A DNA stretch of 64,000 bases, from positions 10,375,798-10,439,797 of the forward strand of contig OX465583.1 in assembly GCA_950022655.1 (NCBI GenBank). The letters are read 5' to 3'. The DNA is from Alentia gelatinosa (lineage: Eukaryota > Annelida > Polychaeta > Phyllodocida > Polynoidae). A model generated the notes under the pieces. It was not told where the DNA came from. It made no database searches and worked only from the letters and a program-made list of their open reading frames with translations. Positions 16,626 through 31,600 of this stretch are shown piece by piece; positions within the stretch are counted from its first letter, which is position 1, and every line of letters starts with the position of its first letter. The translations under genes were made by a program, and so were the position numbers.

Positions 16626-19600
16626 ATGTGGTTCGACGAGGCTGGGGAAGTTGTAGAAATGTTTAAGAGCAGTTTTCCATATTCTTTTCTGTTTTTCGTA
16701 CCAATTTTCATCATCATTTCACCGGCCCCCGCGGCCGCGGCCCATGAATTCGCCGTATACAGAATGCAACAGTACGATCTCCAAGGATCCTCCTACGGTA
16801 ATGCATTTTATTCAGATGATCTACTTGATATTCCTGTTTAGGAATCCAATCCCTGTACTGAAATACAGATTAGAGTGGAGATTGAGGCAGTCCAGCTCTG
16901 TAGTATCGAGTTAAATTACACCGACCGGCATCGATCCACGCTGGGCCGAGTTATTTTGGGGAGGGGCTTCACTCTTGATGGGAATTGAACGCCTTGACTT
17001 GAGCCCACCCTGTGGACGCCTTGAGCCTACCCCTATTTTAGTTCCGACTGGTGGGTTAGTGTTAGTATAGAGTTGGGTCAGGGTTATGGTTGTGCATATA
17101 TGATTATAATAAACCAGTTCACTTTAGAGACTCGAGCATTGAGTCAATGCCTCCAAGACTTGGCAAAAGGGGCAGGCTCAAGGCATCCACAGGGGTGGGC
17201 TCAATGCGTTCACAGAAAGGCCCAATGCGTCCTGGGCTCAAATCGGTCTTGGCTCAAGGCGTTTATAAACCGGTGCTCCTTTGGCGTCCATAAATCTAAC
17301 GAAATTACTCACAACATCGGACCTTTTGCTACATATATGTTTATAATATACAAACCACAGCCACTAAGAAAAACGTTAACAGAGGTTTGAAAAACCAAAC
17401 TTAAATATTTGATCATTATCTTTGAAAAAATCATTTGCAAATATTGTTTTGATGGTAGATATTTACGAAAGCTAGGTGTGCATTCATCTAGCTTTTATAA
17501 TCATTTACATTCTGTCTTTTGAGATCCCAGGCCTACTGTTTATGTCGTTAGGTATGGGTCACATTTAGGGTTAGGTTATGGATCAGCTTATCATAAATAA
17601 CTTTAAATAATTTTTGTTAATGTTAGTTGGGTTTCACAGAGCTGGCCTGCTGCGTTTGTGCAGGGGGAGGCCGGGGGACCGTTGTGACCAGGTGGTTGTA
17701 TGAAGGAGTGATAGTGACCTGTATTCGTGCAAGATACTATGGTCTAGTTGGGACTCTTTCTCAAATACTCGAAAGTCCTCAGGGCAATGATGATGTCGCA
17801 CATCTATATATATTTAGAATTCAAAACTTAATAATGGTCACAACCCATACATAAGTTGCTTGTGATTTTATTAAAGATAGGAAACATTTATATGCGACTA
17901 TTTGCTTTCAAATACAACCTAACAATTTTAATAAAACTATTGATCAATGTTTTCTTATTTAGGTTGTCGCAATGCCCTGATGAACGTTGAGGCCCGCCCA
18001 ATAGACGCAAGTGTTGTGACCAGACGGTGTGTGGTGGCCAAGCTCAGGGAGCTCACGCTCGACAAATACAAGGACCTGTTATCTCAGAGTGCCGGTGGGC
18101 TCCTCATACTGCTCCCGGCAGACCTTTCTTCACTCTCACCGAAAGAAGCAGAGGTGTGTTGTATTTACATTAAACAAAGTGGTAGATTACTGCTATATCA
18201 AAGGCCAATCGTTCTCATACCATGTCTATGTGGTGTGGGAACTCTCACCTCGGTAAATGTGTAGGGGTGAGATTTCTACCTAAATTTATCTCATTGATTT
18301 GATCACCAAAAAACTTAAGTAAGTCTAATAGGAAATATTGGATGTTAAACTAACCAAACAACCAACATTCAAAATAGCTCTAAAAGGCAGGGTTAAAGCC
18401 TATCTGTTATCTCACCACTGGTATACTTTTTCTCATTAACATTGGGAACTTGTACTCAATGCCCATGGAATATTTTTTTGAATACTTCATGGGGAATGAC
18501 CTCAGAAACGTTAGCCAATTAGTCAGTGATTTGGGTGAGATAAAATCTGTACTGCACTCGATCCAATGTCACTGAAAAAGTGCCATTCATTTTGGATTGG
18601 TACATAACCTCACATAATCTTGCCTCCTGATATTGCTCCACAACAAAAACTAATTGCATATTTTTAGTGCCAATGGATCTCGGTTCAGTTCTTTATTATT
18701 ACTAGTAATATCCATGCTGCGATGTGGGGAGATCGAACACGAATTGAGTGTATGGATCTGTCCAATTAAAGGTTATGGTTATGGTAATGAGATATTAGGT
18801 ACATAGATGTCATTAGATAAAAAATAGTACCCATTTGACTTAAATATTTTCAAGGACTGATATATTAACATGATTCATTTGTTATCCATTTTATAGCATT
18901 ATTCTTCTGGAAATGCAGAGAATCCTATCTAACTCAGAGATGGTAGTTTTCCTATTTCCCAAGGAAATCCTGGTTTATATTTTCAGTATGTAAAACAAGG
19001 AGAGAAGGAATTGAGCCTGATTCACACCAATAAACAGTGGTTCAACCCTCCCGACACGCCAGCACCATTCCATAGCCATTAACGATGTGTTTTCCATGTT
19101 TTCTGTCTTCCTGAGGCAGCAAATTCCACATGAAAAATATTTCCACTTTTTTTGCTGACCCCAACTGACATCCCTGTTAACCAGTGATAACCGCTTGCCA
19201 ATATATGTTGCAGCACTTGGTCGAGCTGGAGTCCGAACTTCTCCAGGAGGAGAGCCAGGTTCCGGTCTACTTCGCGAAGGAGACGCAAACTCTTCTCGAC
19301 ATCTACAGCGATGTCAAGGTCGCTACCAACAGTGACCAGGCCGGGTCCGCGGCTGAAGGTAATTCAATTAGTTATATTGAACAACCTGACCCTGATGTAC
19401 AAGTTATAAAACGAGACGGGAATTAAGTCTGTATGGAATGAGGGGTTAGCCGAGTTCCATATGAACCATAGATTCCCATTGAGATTCGTAGCTTGTACAA
19501 GCATGGTAGGTTGTTCTATATTTATTACATACCCGAAATTGATAGGAAGTTAGTCTTAATTTGACCTAACTACTATGTTTTAGTTGACCCATATAGAACA

Positions 19601-22600
19601 GGCAAAACGGCGCATATTTACAGTATCTACGTCATGTGTATATGATAAGTTAGTTTACTTTATCATATTTATTGGTAAAATTCAGGAATATATATATGAC
19701 AGGGACTTCTCCCCCTCTTCTCTTCTCCTTCATCCCCAGCGGCAATAGCTTTCCTGCTATATCAAAAGCCAATCCTTCTCATACCATGTCTATCTGGTGT
19801 GGGAACTAAAAACTCTCACCTCGGTAAATGTGTAAGGGTGAAACTTCTACCTAATTCATCTCATAGATTCAGTCAACATCAAATCCAAAGTAAGTCTAAA
19901 AGAACATATTGGACGTTAAACTAAACAAACAAATCTTCAGTCCTCGTATATTCTCCTCAGTCATCCACACCCAGTTTTAATTCCCTTCAACTGTTGGTAG
20001 TGCAGTGATTGAGTGCATCACAAAATGTAACCCATGACTTGTCATTTTAGCGCTTCTCGGCTCCGCTTCTGCCAACGGCTTCCAGATGGTGGTCACCGGC
20101 AGCCAGGCCAAAACACTGAACGATTTCCAAGTCGTCAACTTGCAGGTAATACTAGCAAGGAACAATGCCAGTTGTTTATTTTAAAAATTCGTTTCTCCAT
20201 GGGTATAGTGCCAAGCCCGTGGGGTTCTCTACTTCCAAAAAAGATGTTTCTGGTTTTTTTTACTTTGGAATTGTTTTTTTTGTCAATATCATTTGACTGC
20301 TGCTTGTTTCTTGATATCATAATAGTAGTCGCTGAATGTATGTGAATTTAGAATTCATGAATCTATGATTTCTATTCAAGATGTTAATACGATAATAGGG
20401 GTCCCGCTTTTTTAAAATTTTATTTTTATAATTACTTATATCTTTTATCAGTTTTATTGTCTTTCCTCCTTGCTAGAAGCTCTTCTGGGCAACAAGTCGA
20501 GTGATTAATAAGAATTACTCTAGAAAACTAGACAAATGATTGACTCATGTTTCTTATGAAATATTAATGATAATACTTTCTGGTTGATGATAAAGCAGAG
20601 GTGGCTTAAATGAAGTCAGTCATATAATGATCTGTTCTGTTCTTGCACATTTTGTAGGGTAAACTTACGGGATATGGAATCGAGGAGCAGCTGCCAACTA
20701 TCGCAATTGTGGCGCACTACGACGCCTTTGGTATTTCTCCGGTAAGGAAACACTATTATCGTACCCCTAATAAAAAACGCCATAGGTTTAACATTGACTC
20801 AATGTATTTGACGGAGCGTTGGATAAAGTGTTATTTATGCACCGAGGTGAATAAAAAAACGGACCAATCAGGGACGAGATAACGAAAGTAGATCCGGCAG
20901 CATTGATAACTACTAACATGGGTAACTACAAATATTCTCTGTATATCGGTGAGATGGGGTAGGACAAATACTAAACTGAACTCGAGTTAGCCTTGTCAAT
21001 GTTCATACCACTCAGGTCAGGTCTGCTACTCACTAAACTCGGCTAATGCCTCGTGTAGTAATACACAACCTGCCCATTGTGGCATAAACATTGACAAGGC
21101 TAACTCTCGTTTGGTTTCTACTAATTATACGTAGTAGACGATGCCACCCGGTGACACAAAGTGGCCCCCTTCTCCTTTTTAGAGATAGGAGTTTTCCACT
21201 TTTCCAAGGAAATCCTTGTTTTCATTTCCAGTTTATAAAACTCTTGTTTCTTGTGTAAAACAAAGATAGTGTAAATTGTGCCCCAGGTATTTCTTCCCCA
21301 TACACTTAACACGGGCAGCTCGTACCCAACGCCTATGGAGTATTTAGAAAAAAGTACCTATTGGGGGATTATGTCACAAATGTTAGGTGATTAGTCAATG
21401 TGAAGGGTGAGATGAATTCAGAAACCTATTCAAGTTTACGGTCAGGGTTAAATCCCATCTTGTTTGAATCGGTACATAATTCATACGACTTCGCCTTGTG
21501 AATTACTACGCAAATCAAACTAAAAAACCTTCCTCTGCTCTGAAAGATGACAATTTTCCTATTTTCCAAGGAAATCCTTTCCAGTTTATAAAATTCTTTT
21601 TCCTTGTGTAAAACAAAGACAGAAAAAGTAGACCTCATTTACCAGCAATAAACAGTGGTCCCAACCGCCCCTCACACCCTGCCACAATTCCACGGCCAAT
21701 ATCAATATGTTTACCATATTTTCTGAGTCTATCTGAGGCAGTAAATTCCACATGAAATACATTTCCTCTGTTTTTTCATGACTCCCCCTGACATCCCTCT
21801 GCCATACAGCACTCAAACAGTGTGATTTGTGTTTAGGTAAACAATGCTGTACTACCTTGTGTTGTACTGGCAACCGTATACATTTTATTTCAATTTTTTT
21901 ATTATTTTATTTTCTTATATTATAAAGTAAGTTTTATTTCACATTAGATCTTATTTCCTAACAAAGTCTTCTTTCCATAAGTGTCTTATTCTCTAACAGA
22001 AATATCGCGTTTAGTTAATCTATTGTATCAGATATAACAGTTGTGTTTATCTCACACTCATGTTTCATCGATACCTTTTTACCTTGAAATCTCAGCTACA
22101 GCTTACTCTTTCCCCCCCCCCCCCCCTTCAATTATCAGTTCAAATTCAATAGCATTCCATTTAACAAGTGGATAGGGTGCATTTTAAGAATGGTTCAAGT
22201 ACATGTCGATGTTTGTACATAATTCTAAATAAAAGTTCAACCCTAGTGTACTGTGATAGTAATCAAACATTCAATAAAAAATTGTATGCTGTGGTGCCTT
22301 AATTCTAGGTATTGTAGACAATTTACTCTTGTTGGGACAATATACTTTTTTCTTTTTTTTTAAATTTTTTTTTTACTCATTTTATTTCAAGAATGTTGAA
22401 TATTTAGTTTGTGGGCTCGAGCTTCTCATGAAGTAACTGAGTCGACACTTGAATTACTCGCGTTGTGGTTTGTCCTAAGGTCATGCAATAATATGATACT
22501 TTGACGAGATGAATGATATCATTGCCTTTTTCCTTGCAGACTCTGTCCTTTGGGTCGGATTCTAACGGCAGTGGAGTCATCGCGCTCCTCGAGTTGGCAA

Positions 22601-25600
22601 GACTCTTCAACAAGTTGTACACCAACTCACGTACACATGCAAAGTATCCTACAATGATGGTTATTAATCTCCTAGTGTTTGGAGAGAAAGCAGAGATAAA
22701 TCACGTTTATTTTAAGTGTTTCGTAGTGTGAATCATATAGCCATCAACAAAATATACTTAAAAAGCTCTTATGAATCCTAAATAATTCGGTTATTTTTTA
22801 AAATCTCTATCAAAGTGAGGACCCAAGTACAACTCAAGGAACTCTCAAGATTGGTTTGGTGATTTGCTTTATTTTAACAGCAAATACCCCGTTTCAGCAG
22901 TAAAGTTGCCCCTCTCGGATATTACCCCGTGTCAACTACTGGGAGAATACGACCATGCAGATCAAAATCATTTTAATACTGCGGAGTTATTTCAATGCTA
23001 ACTGACAATGGTTTTTTCTATTTTTTTAAAATTTATTATTTCAGTGAAAAAAAGGTTATTACAAGGCAGTCTGTGAGTAGCAGGTTTTGTTTGCCTTCGT
23101 GAGAATTTTTTTTTTAACCCTAGTATTCCGGCCTTTTTAAGAATAGTCCCAGACACATTCTTAGTAAACTATACCAGTCTGGAAAATGTGATAATAATTA
23201 TATACAATGTTGGTGTCCTTAACACTGTGAAGATATAACCTCATGTTCCTGCTGTCGGGCGCGGGTAAGTTTAACTACCAAGGCACGAAGCGGTGGATCG
23301 AGGACCAGCTGGACTCGGGGGAGACTTCGCTTCTCACGGATGTCGCCTTCGTACTCTGTCTCGACTCGATCGGTCAGACGGACAAGCTCTACCTCCACGT
23401 CTCCAAACCGCCCAAGGATGGCTCGCCAGGCGCAGACTTTGTCAAGGTAGGCCGCTTTATCATCCACCTTTTACGGAGTCTCCGTACAGCAGAGTTTTCA
23501 TATTTTCCTAGTCTCAGTCTATCTGGCCGACCTTATTCCATATAACACCTATTTTATTATTTAGGGGAAATATAATTTGCCTGTGTTTAAAAAATAACTC
23601 TTAGAATTAGCTTGCTCACTGTATGAGCTATTATGAGCGAGTGGTAAAAAATCTCATTACAGATTACGATATGTATCAAGTTAATCATGATTTGGACTTA
23701 TACAGCTGACCCTAACTGACATCTCTGAATTTTACAGGGATCCCAGTTTTTAATGTTTTTATTGAAATTCATGTTTTAATTTTCAGAATTAAAAAAAAAA
23801 ATTCTTGCGTAACATTAATATACCAACTGATAAGTTACCCTATTCAACCACTGCCCATGATTCCCCACTGAACCTCCCCCCTGACCCATGTAAAAATTTG
23901 AGCTTTCCCTTGATTCCCCACTGTAATGTGTATGTAATGCGTAAATCCTGTATTGCAATGAAAATATTTCTGTTTATTTCTGGGGGGTGGGGAGTTAGCT
24001 CAGTGGTTAGAGCACCGGACTTGTAATCCCAAGGTTGTAAGACTTTGTGGGTTCGAGTCCCACCCCCAGCAGTGGTAGATTTACTGCTATAACAAAGGCC
24101 ATCCTTCTCATACCATGTCTAGGTGGTGTGGGAAGTAAAAAAACTCTCACCTCGGTAAATGTGTAGGGGTGAGATTTCTACCTGAATTCATCACATAAAT
24201 ACGATCACCACCCTAGCGGTGTAAAAGAACCTTGAGAAAGTCTGGAAAGGACCTATAATGGTTGACTGGACATAAAATCAAACCAAACAAACGAACAAAC
24301 AAGTTTATTTCTGACTGCAACTGGCAACCCTGATTTCAATATCTCTATAAATTACATTGATTATGATTTAAAACACGCTTGACTGTGCACTCTGACTTCA
24401 CAGAACATGGAGATGGTGGGGAAGGAGTTCGCGGAGGAGGTGGAGTTCCAACTGGTACACAAGAAGATCAACCTGGCCGAGGATTTCCTGGCCTGGGAAC
24501 ACGAGCGGTTCAGTATTCGTCGCCTGCCCGCCTTCACACTCTCCCACCTCGACAGCCACAAGCGCCTCATCCGCAACTCCATCATCGATACCAGGTACAT
24601 TCATACCGTTTTCCAGGAATACTCTTCATTTTGGTTCAGTAAACCCAAGTCATCAGCGAACCTTAACCCTTTCAGGGCGGGTAATGCCTTGAGGCATGCC
24701 CCAGTGTAGACTGGATAATGCCTTGAGGCATACCCCAGTGTAGACTGGATAATGCCTTGAGGCATACCCCAGTATAGACTGGATAATGCCTTGAGGCATA
24801 CCCCAGTGTAGACTGGATAATGCCTTGAGGCATGCCCCAGTGTAGACTGGATAATGCCTTGAGCCATACCCCAGTGTAGACTGGATAATGCCTTGAGGCA
24901 TGCCCCAGTGTAGACTGGATAATGCCTTGAGGCATGCCCCAGTGTAGACTGGATAATGCCTTTAAGGCATGCCCCAGTGTAGATTGGATAATGCCTTGAG
25001 GCATTCCCCAGTGTAGACTGGATAATGCATTGAGGCATGCCCCAGTGTAGACTGGATAATGTCTTGAGGCATATCCCAGTGTAGACTGGATAATGCCTTG
25101 AGACATACCCCAGTGTAGACTGGATAATGCCTTGAGGCATACCCCAGTGTAGACTGGATAATGCCTTGAGGCATACCCCAGTGTAGACTGGATAATGCCT
25201 TGAGGCATGCCCCAGTGTAGACTGGATAATGCCTTGAGGCATGCCCCAGTGTAGACTGGATAATGCCTTGAGGCATGCCCCAGTGTAGACTGGATAATGC
25301 CTTGAGGCATGCCCCAGTGTAGACTGGATAATGCCTTGAGGCATGCCCCAGTGTAGACTGGATAATGCCTTGAGGCATTCCCCAGTGTAGACTGGATAAT
25401 GCCTTGAGGCATACCCCAGTGTAGACTGGATAATGCATTGAGGCATGCCCCAGTGTAGACTGGATAATGCCTTGAGGCATGCGCCAGTGTAGACTGGATA
25501 ATGCCTTGAGGCATGCCCCAGTGTAGACCGGATAATGCCTTGAGGCATACCCCAGTGTGGACCGGCTAATGCCTTGAGGCATGCCCCAGTGTAGACTGGA

Positions 25601-28600
25601 TAATGCCTTGAGGCATGCCCCAGTGTAGACTGGATAATGCCTTGAGGCATGCCCCAGTGTAGACTGGATAATGCCTTGAGGCATGCCCCAGCATAGACCA
25701 GATTATCAGGTCTATGTTGGGAATGCCTCAAGTCGTTATCTGTTCTATGCAGGGAATGCCTTAAGGCATTATTTATGAAATTTTGTCATATTTACGATTT
25801 CATTGATTTGTGAAGAAATAATCGATCAATGAATATGAAATTTTCAGAGAATATACCAGTAGTTCTGTATTGCGTTTATTGTTTCGCTCCAGGTTATTCA
25901 TATTTTATTGCATCATTTATTCTTCATGTTTCATAGGAATACCGTCAGCGCAGAAATTCTCACACGCAACACAAAAATACTAGCAGAGGCATTGGCAAGG
26001 GACATCTTTAACATATCATCTGAATCCAACTTGGAGATCTTCCAAGAGGGAATGGTGAGTACCGATTCATTCTGTGATGTGCAAAACAGATTAATTTTTA
26101 ACATTAATACCAAATAACATAAAACATATTCTGATACGATTCTAAAGTATTTCAGAATGTTGTATTTAACGCTACATGACAAGCATTTATCTCACTCCTG
26201 GTATTTTTCTCAGAAACTCGATATTGGGAACTCGTTCTCAATGCCCATGGGGTATTGAAAAAAAAACTATGGATGATGACATTACAAACTTTATCTGATC
26301 AGTCAATGTGAGATAAATTCTGGACTGCTGAATCCCCCCCCCCCCCCCAGAAAAATGAATATTTTCCAAGAACCTTAAGCATTGAATTGAGGAATTTAGG
26401 AAAAATCTGAAATAAGATTTGAACTGCACTTGATCCGGAGCCACTAAAAATATGCCATTCATTTTGGTTTGCTGCATAGTCTCAGGAGGCAAACGTGTGA
26501 GATTACTCCACAATAAAAACTCATGGCATACTTCAAGCGGCTACAGATCTCAATGCAGTTTATTTATGTCTGTATATAAGTTGCATACAAAACCCTACAA
26601 AAATGGATATAATGTATGATTTAGGTCTGGGCATACATGGAAACCAGTCTCGGACTGAGCACGTTCCCAGCTAAAATAAAAGTTTAAAAAAAAAAAAAAT
26701 GTATCGTATATGATTCTTAAAACAGATGATAGAAAATTCCACAGAAAACCAGACAAGCTGATTTTATTTGAAAGGTTTTATTGGGGGATAATTATACATC
26801 GAGATAGGGGCGGTTGGATTTGGGAATGCTGCGACGTTTCGTCTGATTTATCAGACTTCTTCAGGCAATGTTTCTTGTTAAAACAACATGAAAGAACATT
26901 AACCTTGTTTTATTCTATCCATCACCTTAAAGGATTGTTTCTAAAAAAAAAAAAATAATAAAAAAAATAAAAAAATTTAAAGGATTGTTTCTATTTATTT
27001 GTTTCTATTTATTCATGACCTGAACAGAAGGTGGAGGAGAATCTGGTGACATCGTGGCTCGATTATCTCAGCGCTCATCCGCGGTCGGCGCAGCTCCTCA
27101 CTAAAGACAGTCCACTCATCAACTCGCTGGAGCAGGCCATGTCAAGGTTCCTGAAGGACGTCCGCAAAATGACCTTCAAGGCCGACAACAGGTGAGCAAC
27201 AACAGGAGGGGGAGCTAAGTGCTGATTCCACCGACACACAAGATATAGCCAAATTGGTCACAATTTGGTTTTCAGGCTAAATCGGTCTAGGTTTGAATAG
27301 TCGCGTGCATATTTGTCGCGATGTGTCTTGAGGTGTCGTGGTGGTGGAGCACCAAAACATACACACATCGCGCGGCTACGTTTTGCAACAATGGAGGTAC
27401 GAAATATCGCGACACTGTAAGATATTACAAGATATACCAAGATATATCATGACAAATACATTGTGTTGGTGGAATCAGCCCTTTAGCGCAGTTGTTAAGA
27501 CACTCGACTTGTAACCCTAAGGTTGTAGGTTTCTTTGTTTGGGGAGCTTAACGTCGAATATGTTCTATTAGACTTACTTTGGGTTTGATCGAATCTATGA
27601 GATATATTTAGGTAGAAATCTCACCCCTTTACCAAGGTTGTAGGTTTATTTGTTTGTTTTGGTAGTTTAACGTCCAATATGTTCTATTGGACTTACTTTA
27701 GGTTTGACCAAATCTATGAGATGAATTTAGTTAGAAATCTCACCCTTACACATTTACCAAGGTTGTACGTTTGTTTTTTTTGTTTGGGAAGTTTAACATC
27801 CAATGTGTTCTATTAGACTTATTTGGGTTTGATCAAATCTATGAGATGAATTTTTTTTTTTTTTAATATGTCTATGAGATGAATTTAGGTAGAAATCTCA
27901 CCCTTACACATTAACCAAGGTTGTAGGTTTATTTGTTTGTTTTGGTAGTTTAACGTCCAATATGTTCTATTAGACTTACTTTGGGTTTGATCGAATCTAT
28001 GAGATGAATTTAGGTAGAATTCTCACACGTAAAACATTTACCAAGTTGAGAGATCTTTTAGTTCCCACACCACATAGACATGGTATGAAAAGGATTGGCC
28101 TTTGATATAGCAGTAAACCTACCACCTCTGGTGGTGAAGGAGAAAAATGGCTGCAAGTTTGAATTGCGTAGTAATTCACAAGGCGAAGCCACATGAATTA
28201 CTTGGCAATTCAAATAAGATGGGATCAAGCTCTGACCCTAAACTTGAATAGGTTTGTGAATTCTGATCTCAACCTTCATATTGACTAATGGGGTAACATT
28301 TGTGACATAATTCCTTGAGTATTTTTTTCTAAATACTTAATGGGGAGAAAATACCAGGGCTAAGATAAAGGACTAGGCCGTCTGTCGAATGGATCATATC
28401 ACAGTGACTCCCATCCCCACATGTCGTTCATGAACACCAGAAAAGGTGCAGGTCCGAGGACTGATCCCTGCGGCACCCCGGCATCCACTCCTTCAGATTG
28501 CATTCTCTTAACACGGCACCAGCTGGATGTTAATATATAAATGATAGGACTAACTTTAGAAATGTTGTATAAACACTACCTTGTCAAGTAAATAACATGA

Positions 28601-31600
28601 TGTGGCTTTATTTACAGAGATCCCGAATTCGTGTTTTATGACGGGACAGAATTCACGATGAGCGCTTACAAGTAAGTACAGCACTAAATACCCAACTTAA
28701 CAATATTACAAACGTTGAATGTTGGACTGCAGAGAATCCCACCTTGAATCAATAAAAGTAATCTATCAGCAAAGTCAGGGATTTCAGAGTTCAGGGAATA
28801 TAAACACAGAATTATCTTTCTTAGTTTTGAAATGCCTTAGTAGAACCTGTGTATGTCAACCCCCTATTATTTCTAGAACCCCATATAGAGTAAAATTCCG
28901 CTTCTGGGACACCTTGCTTAAAGTTACACCCCGCTCAAAGGGACAACTTGGCCAGAACAGGAATTTCTATTTTAACCCCGCCTAAGGGGCCACTTTGCTC
29001 GGAACGGAGGGTGTTCCCTTAAGCGGGGTTTTACTTAACCTGATTACCATTTTAAATGTGTGCATTATTACTTCCATGATCTTCAGGGTTTTCCCTGACA
29101 AGCTGCCAATAGATAATGCATGGTTGAGAATCCCAGAAATCCCTGAAACCTTTGAATAGTTACCATAAAAACCACTTTGAATGCATACCTAACACCAGGT
29201 ACCAGCTTCATACTACACTCTCCCATGCACATACCTGGTTTAACCTCAATGACTGTCTTCATCTTTCCGTACAGTGTGAAGCCGGCCGTGTTTGACTTGT
29301 TCCTCGCCGTCGGCATCATGGCCTACCTGGCCGTTGTCTACTTCATCTGCCTCGTAAGTTGATCTTTATTAATTCTCTTGAATCTAGGCCTTAATTATAT
29401 AGAAGTTAAATTTAATCAAAGCGTCTCTGTACACCTGGAGTGTGGGCAGTGGGTATGAACGCAAGGCTTTTGCTTTTGCGTTAACGGACACCTTTGCTCG
29501 GAACGGATCCCTGTATTAGATGTTTATCTAACCCCACGTAAGCGGACACCCCGCGTAAGCGGACACTTTGGCCCGGAACGGAGGGTGTCCGCTTACGCGG
29601 GGTTCTACTGTATAGGCTATCTAGATGATAATTGTCTCAGTTTAACATAGACAAAGTTCGCTATATGATGGCTATGTAATTACCTATTCAATGAGGCCAT
29701 CCTTCTCATACTATGTCTATGTGGTGCGGGAAGTAAAAGAACTTTCACCTCGGTGAATGTGCAGGATTGAGATTTCTACCTGAATTCATCACATAGATTC
29801 GATCACCACCCTAGTAGTGTAAAAGAACCTTGAGAAAGTCTGGAAAGGACCTATAATGGTTGACTGGATGTAAAATCAATCCAAACAAACAAACAATACC
29901 TATTCAATGGAAGCCATGACTAAATGTTGCAATGTAAGCTACACTAGCGCGGTCCCAAAATACTATACCTAATTGAAGACCACCCTTGCGGTGAATTTCG
30001 ATAATAATAAAAAAACATCCAAGTGCGCGTCGATACTTCTCGCTTCCGTCGGCGGTGGCGCCACCCTCCGCTACGGCATAGACACCTGGTGGTCATTGTT
30101 TGAACTATCATCTATACTACACATAAACCTTTGCTTTATATTCCTGATACACGTATTGCATTCATACACTCAGTCCTCTAATACCAAAGAATACGTTGCT
30201 ATGAATAGGTTTCTAAATTCATCTCACCCTTCATATTGAGTAAGGGGATACCCTTTTTTCTAAATATTCAATGGGCGTTGGATACAATTTGCCCATGTTA
30301 AGTATATGAGGGATGAGATAAAGGCGGCAGTAGAAGAGGTACCACAAGGTAACTGCTACAGTTCATATATCCTTGTAAAGATTGGAAGTTGTGTTAATAT
30401 ATTTTCGGCGGGTATCCTCTCGATAGAAACACTTTCACTTGGGTCTTAGATTTTTTTCAATTTTTTTTTTCAAATCATTTCTTTATTGGCACAAAGATAT
30501 ACATGACTTGTAATTCGTTTCGTTTATCAGAATTTCATAGCCAATAAAGGGGCCGATGGCATCAATTGTCTTACAAGTCAACTGGTTTTCTTTGCCTGGC
30601 CGAACTTATTACATGGAATTTAGGACATCTTAACGACTAACATTGATTTGCTGTTTGCTCCGTTATTTAATGATGGGTTCTACACTGCCACCTCGCTAAC
30701 ACAGATTGACAGATATATGGGTGGCACCCATCTTTTCTGAGATTGACTACGCTGTTGTCTGAGGGGCTTGCATCCCAGACCGGAACAACACTATCACACG
30801 CCTCCGGAATTCTGAGTTTGAAATAAAAGAATGGCCCTGTTGGTCTGCACTCATTTGTAGCCTTTATCCTACCCCTAATATAAATTCCCATAGGCTTAAC
30901 ATTGGGTTTCCGTATGCCACGCTGACTGGCATACGGAGTTTTATATGCCACTAGTGGCATACAGCATTATTATCACGTAATATTCCAAAATCAAGGAGAT
31001 AGGGTAGGATAAAATCAAAACCTGATTCGTTTTAATCTTGGCCACCGCATTCCACTCCTGAAGTTTTGGCTCCGGACTTCACTCGGCTTCGCCTCATGAA
31101 GTCACTTTGCCAAACTCCAGTCGTGGAATACGGTGGACAAGATTAAACCTCATCCAGTTTTACGATATTATCTCACCCCGGTATTTTTCTCCATAGGCTT
31201 ATCATTAGGAACTCATACTCCACGGCCGTGACGTTCGTGTAGCCAATACTCAATGGCGAATTTGGTGATTCATTTCATCAATAAACAATGTTATATGGGG
31301 TGAGATAAAATCAGAAACCCACTCGATGAAAATAACTTGGTCTGCACTCCACCTCGTTTGACCACAGAGTAATTCACTCAGCTTCGCTTCGTGAATTACT
31401 CTGCAGTCAAACTCAGTGGAGTACGGACCAAGTTATTTTCATCTCGTGGGTTTCCTTCTAAGTACCTACACCCAGCACGCGTGTCTATTGAGTTTTGTGT
31501 TCTTACCTGCTCCAGTACGAATGCTAGTCTTATATAGAGAATAGTGGAGGAAAATATTCCCACTAACTCAGAGACGGGCTGTTCCCATTCAGTTATAAGG

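Noticed and set aside
23989..24070. Functional tRNA-Thr gene
   Set aside because: A and B boxes are present, but the acceptor stem is imperfect and the sequence is followed by the SINE body and CAAA tail shared by other copies.
24676..25700. CRISPR-like array (repeat with a palindrome at regular spacing)
   Set aside because: There are no unique spacers; the whole 34-bp unit is repeated, and the setting is an intron of an animal gene.
24601..25731. Long - strand open frames (376, 280 and 240 codons) with repeats of [18 protein letters not shown] type
   Set aside because: They are produced by the 34-bp satellite, which lacks stop codons in all - strand frames; lengths follow array length and the region is an intron of NCLN.
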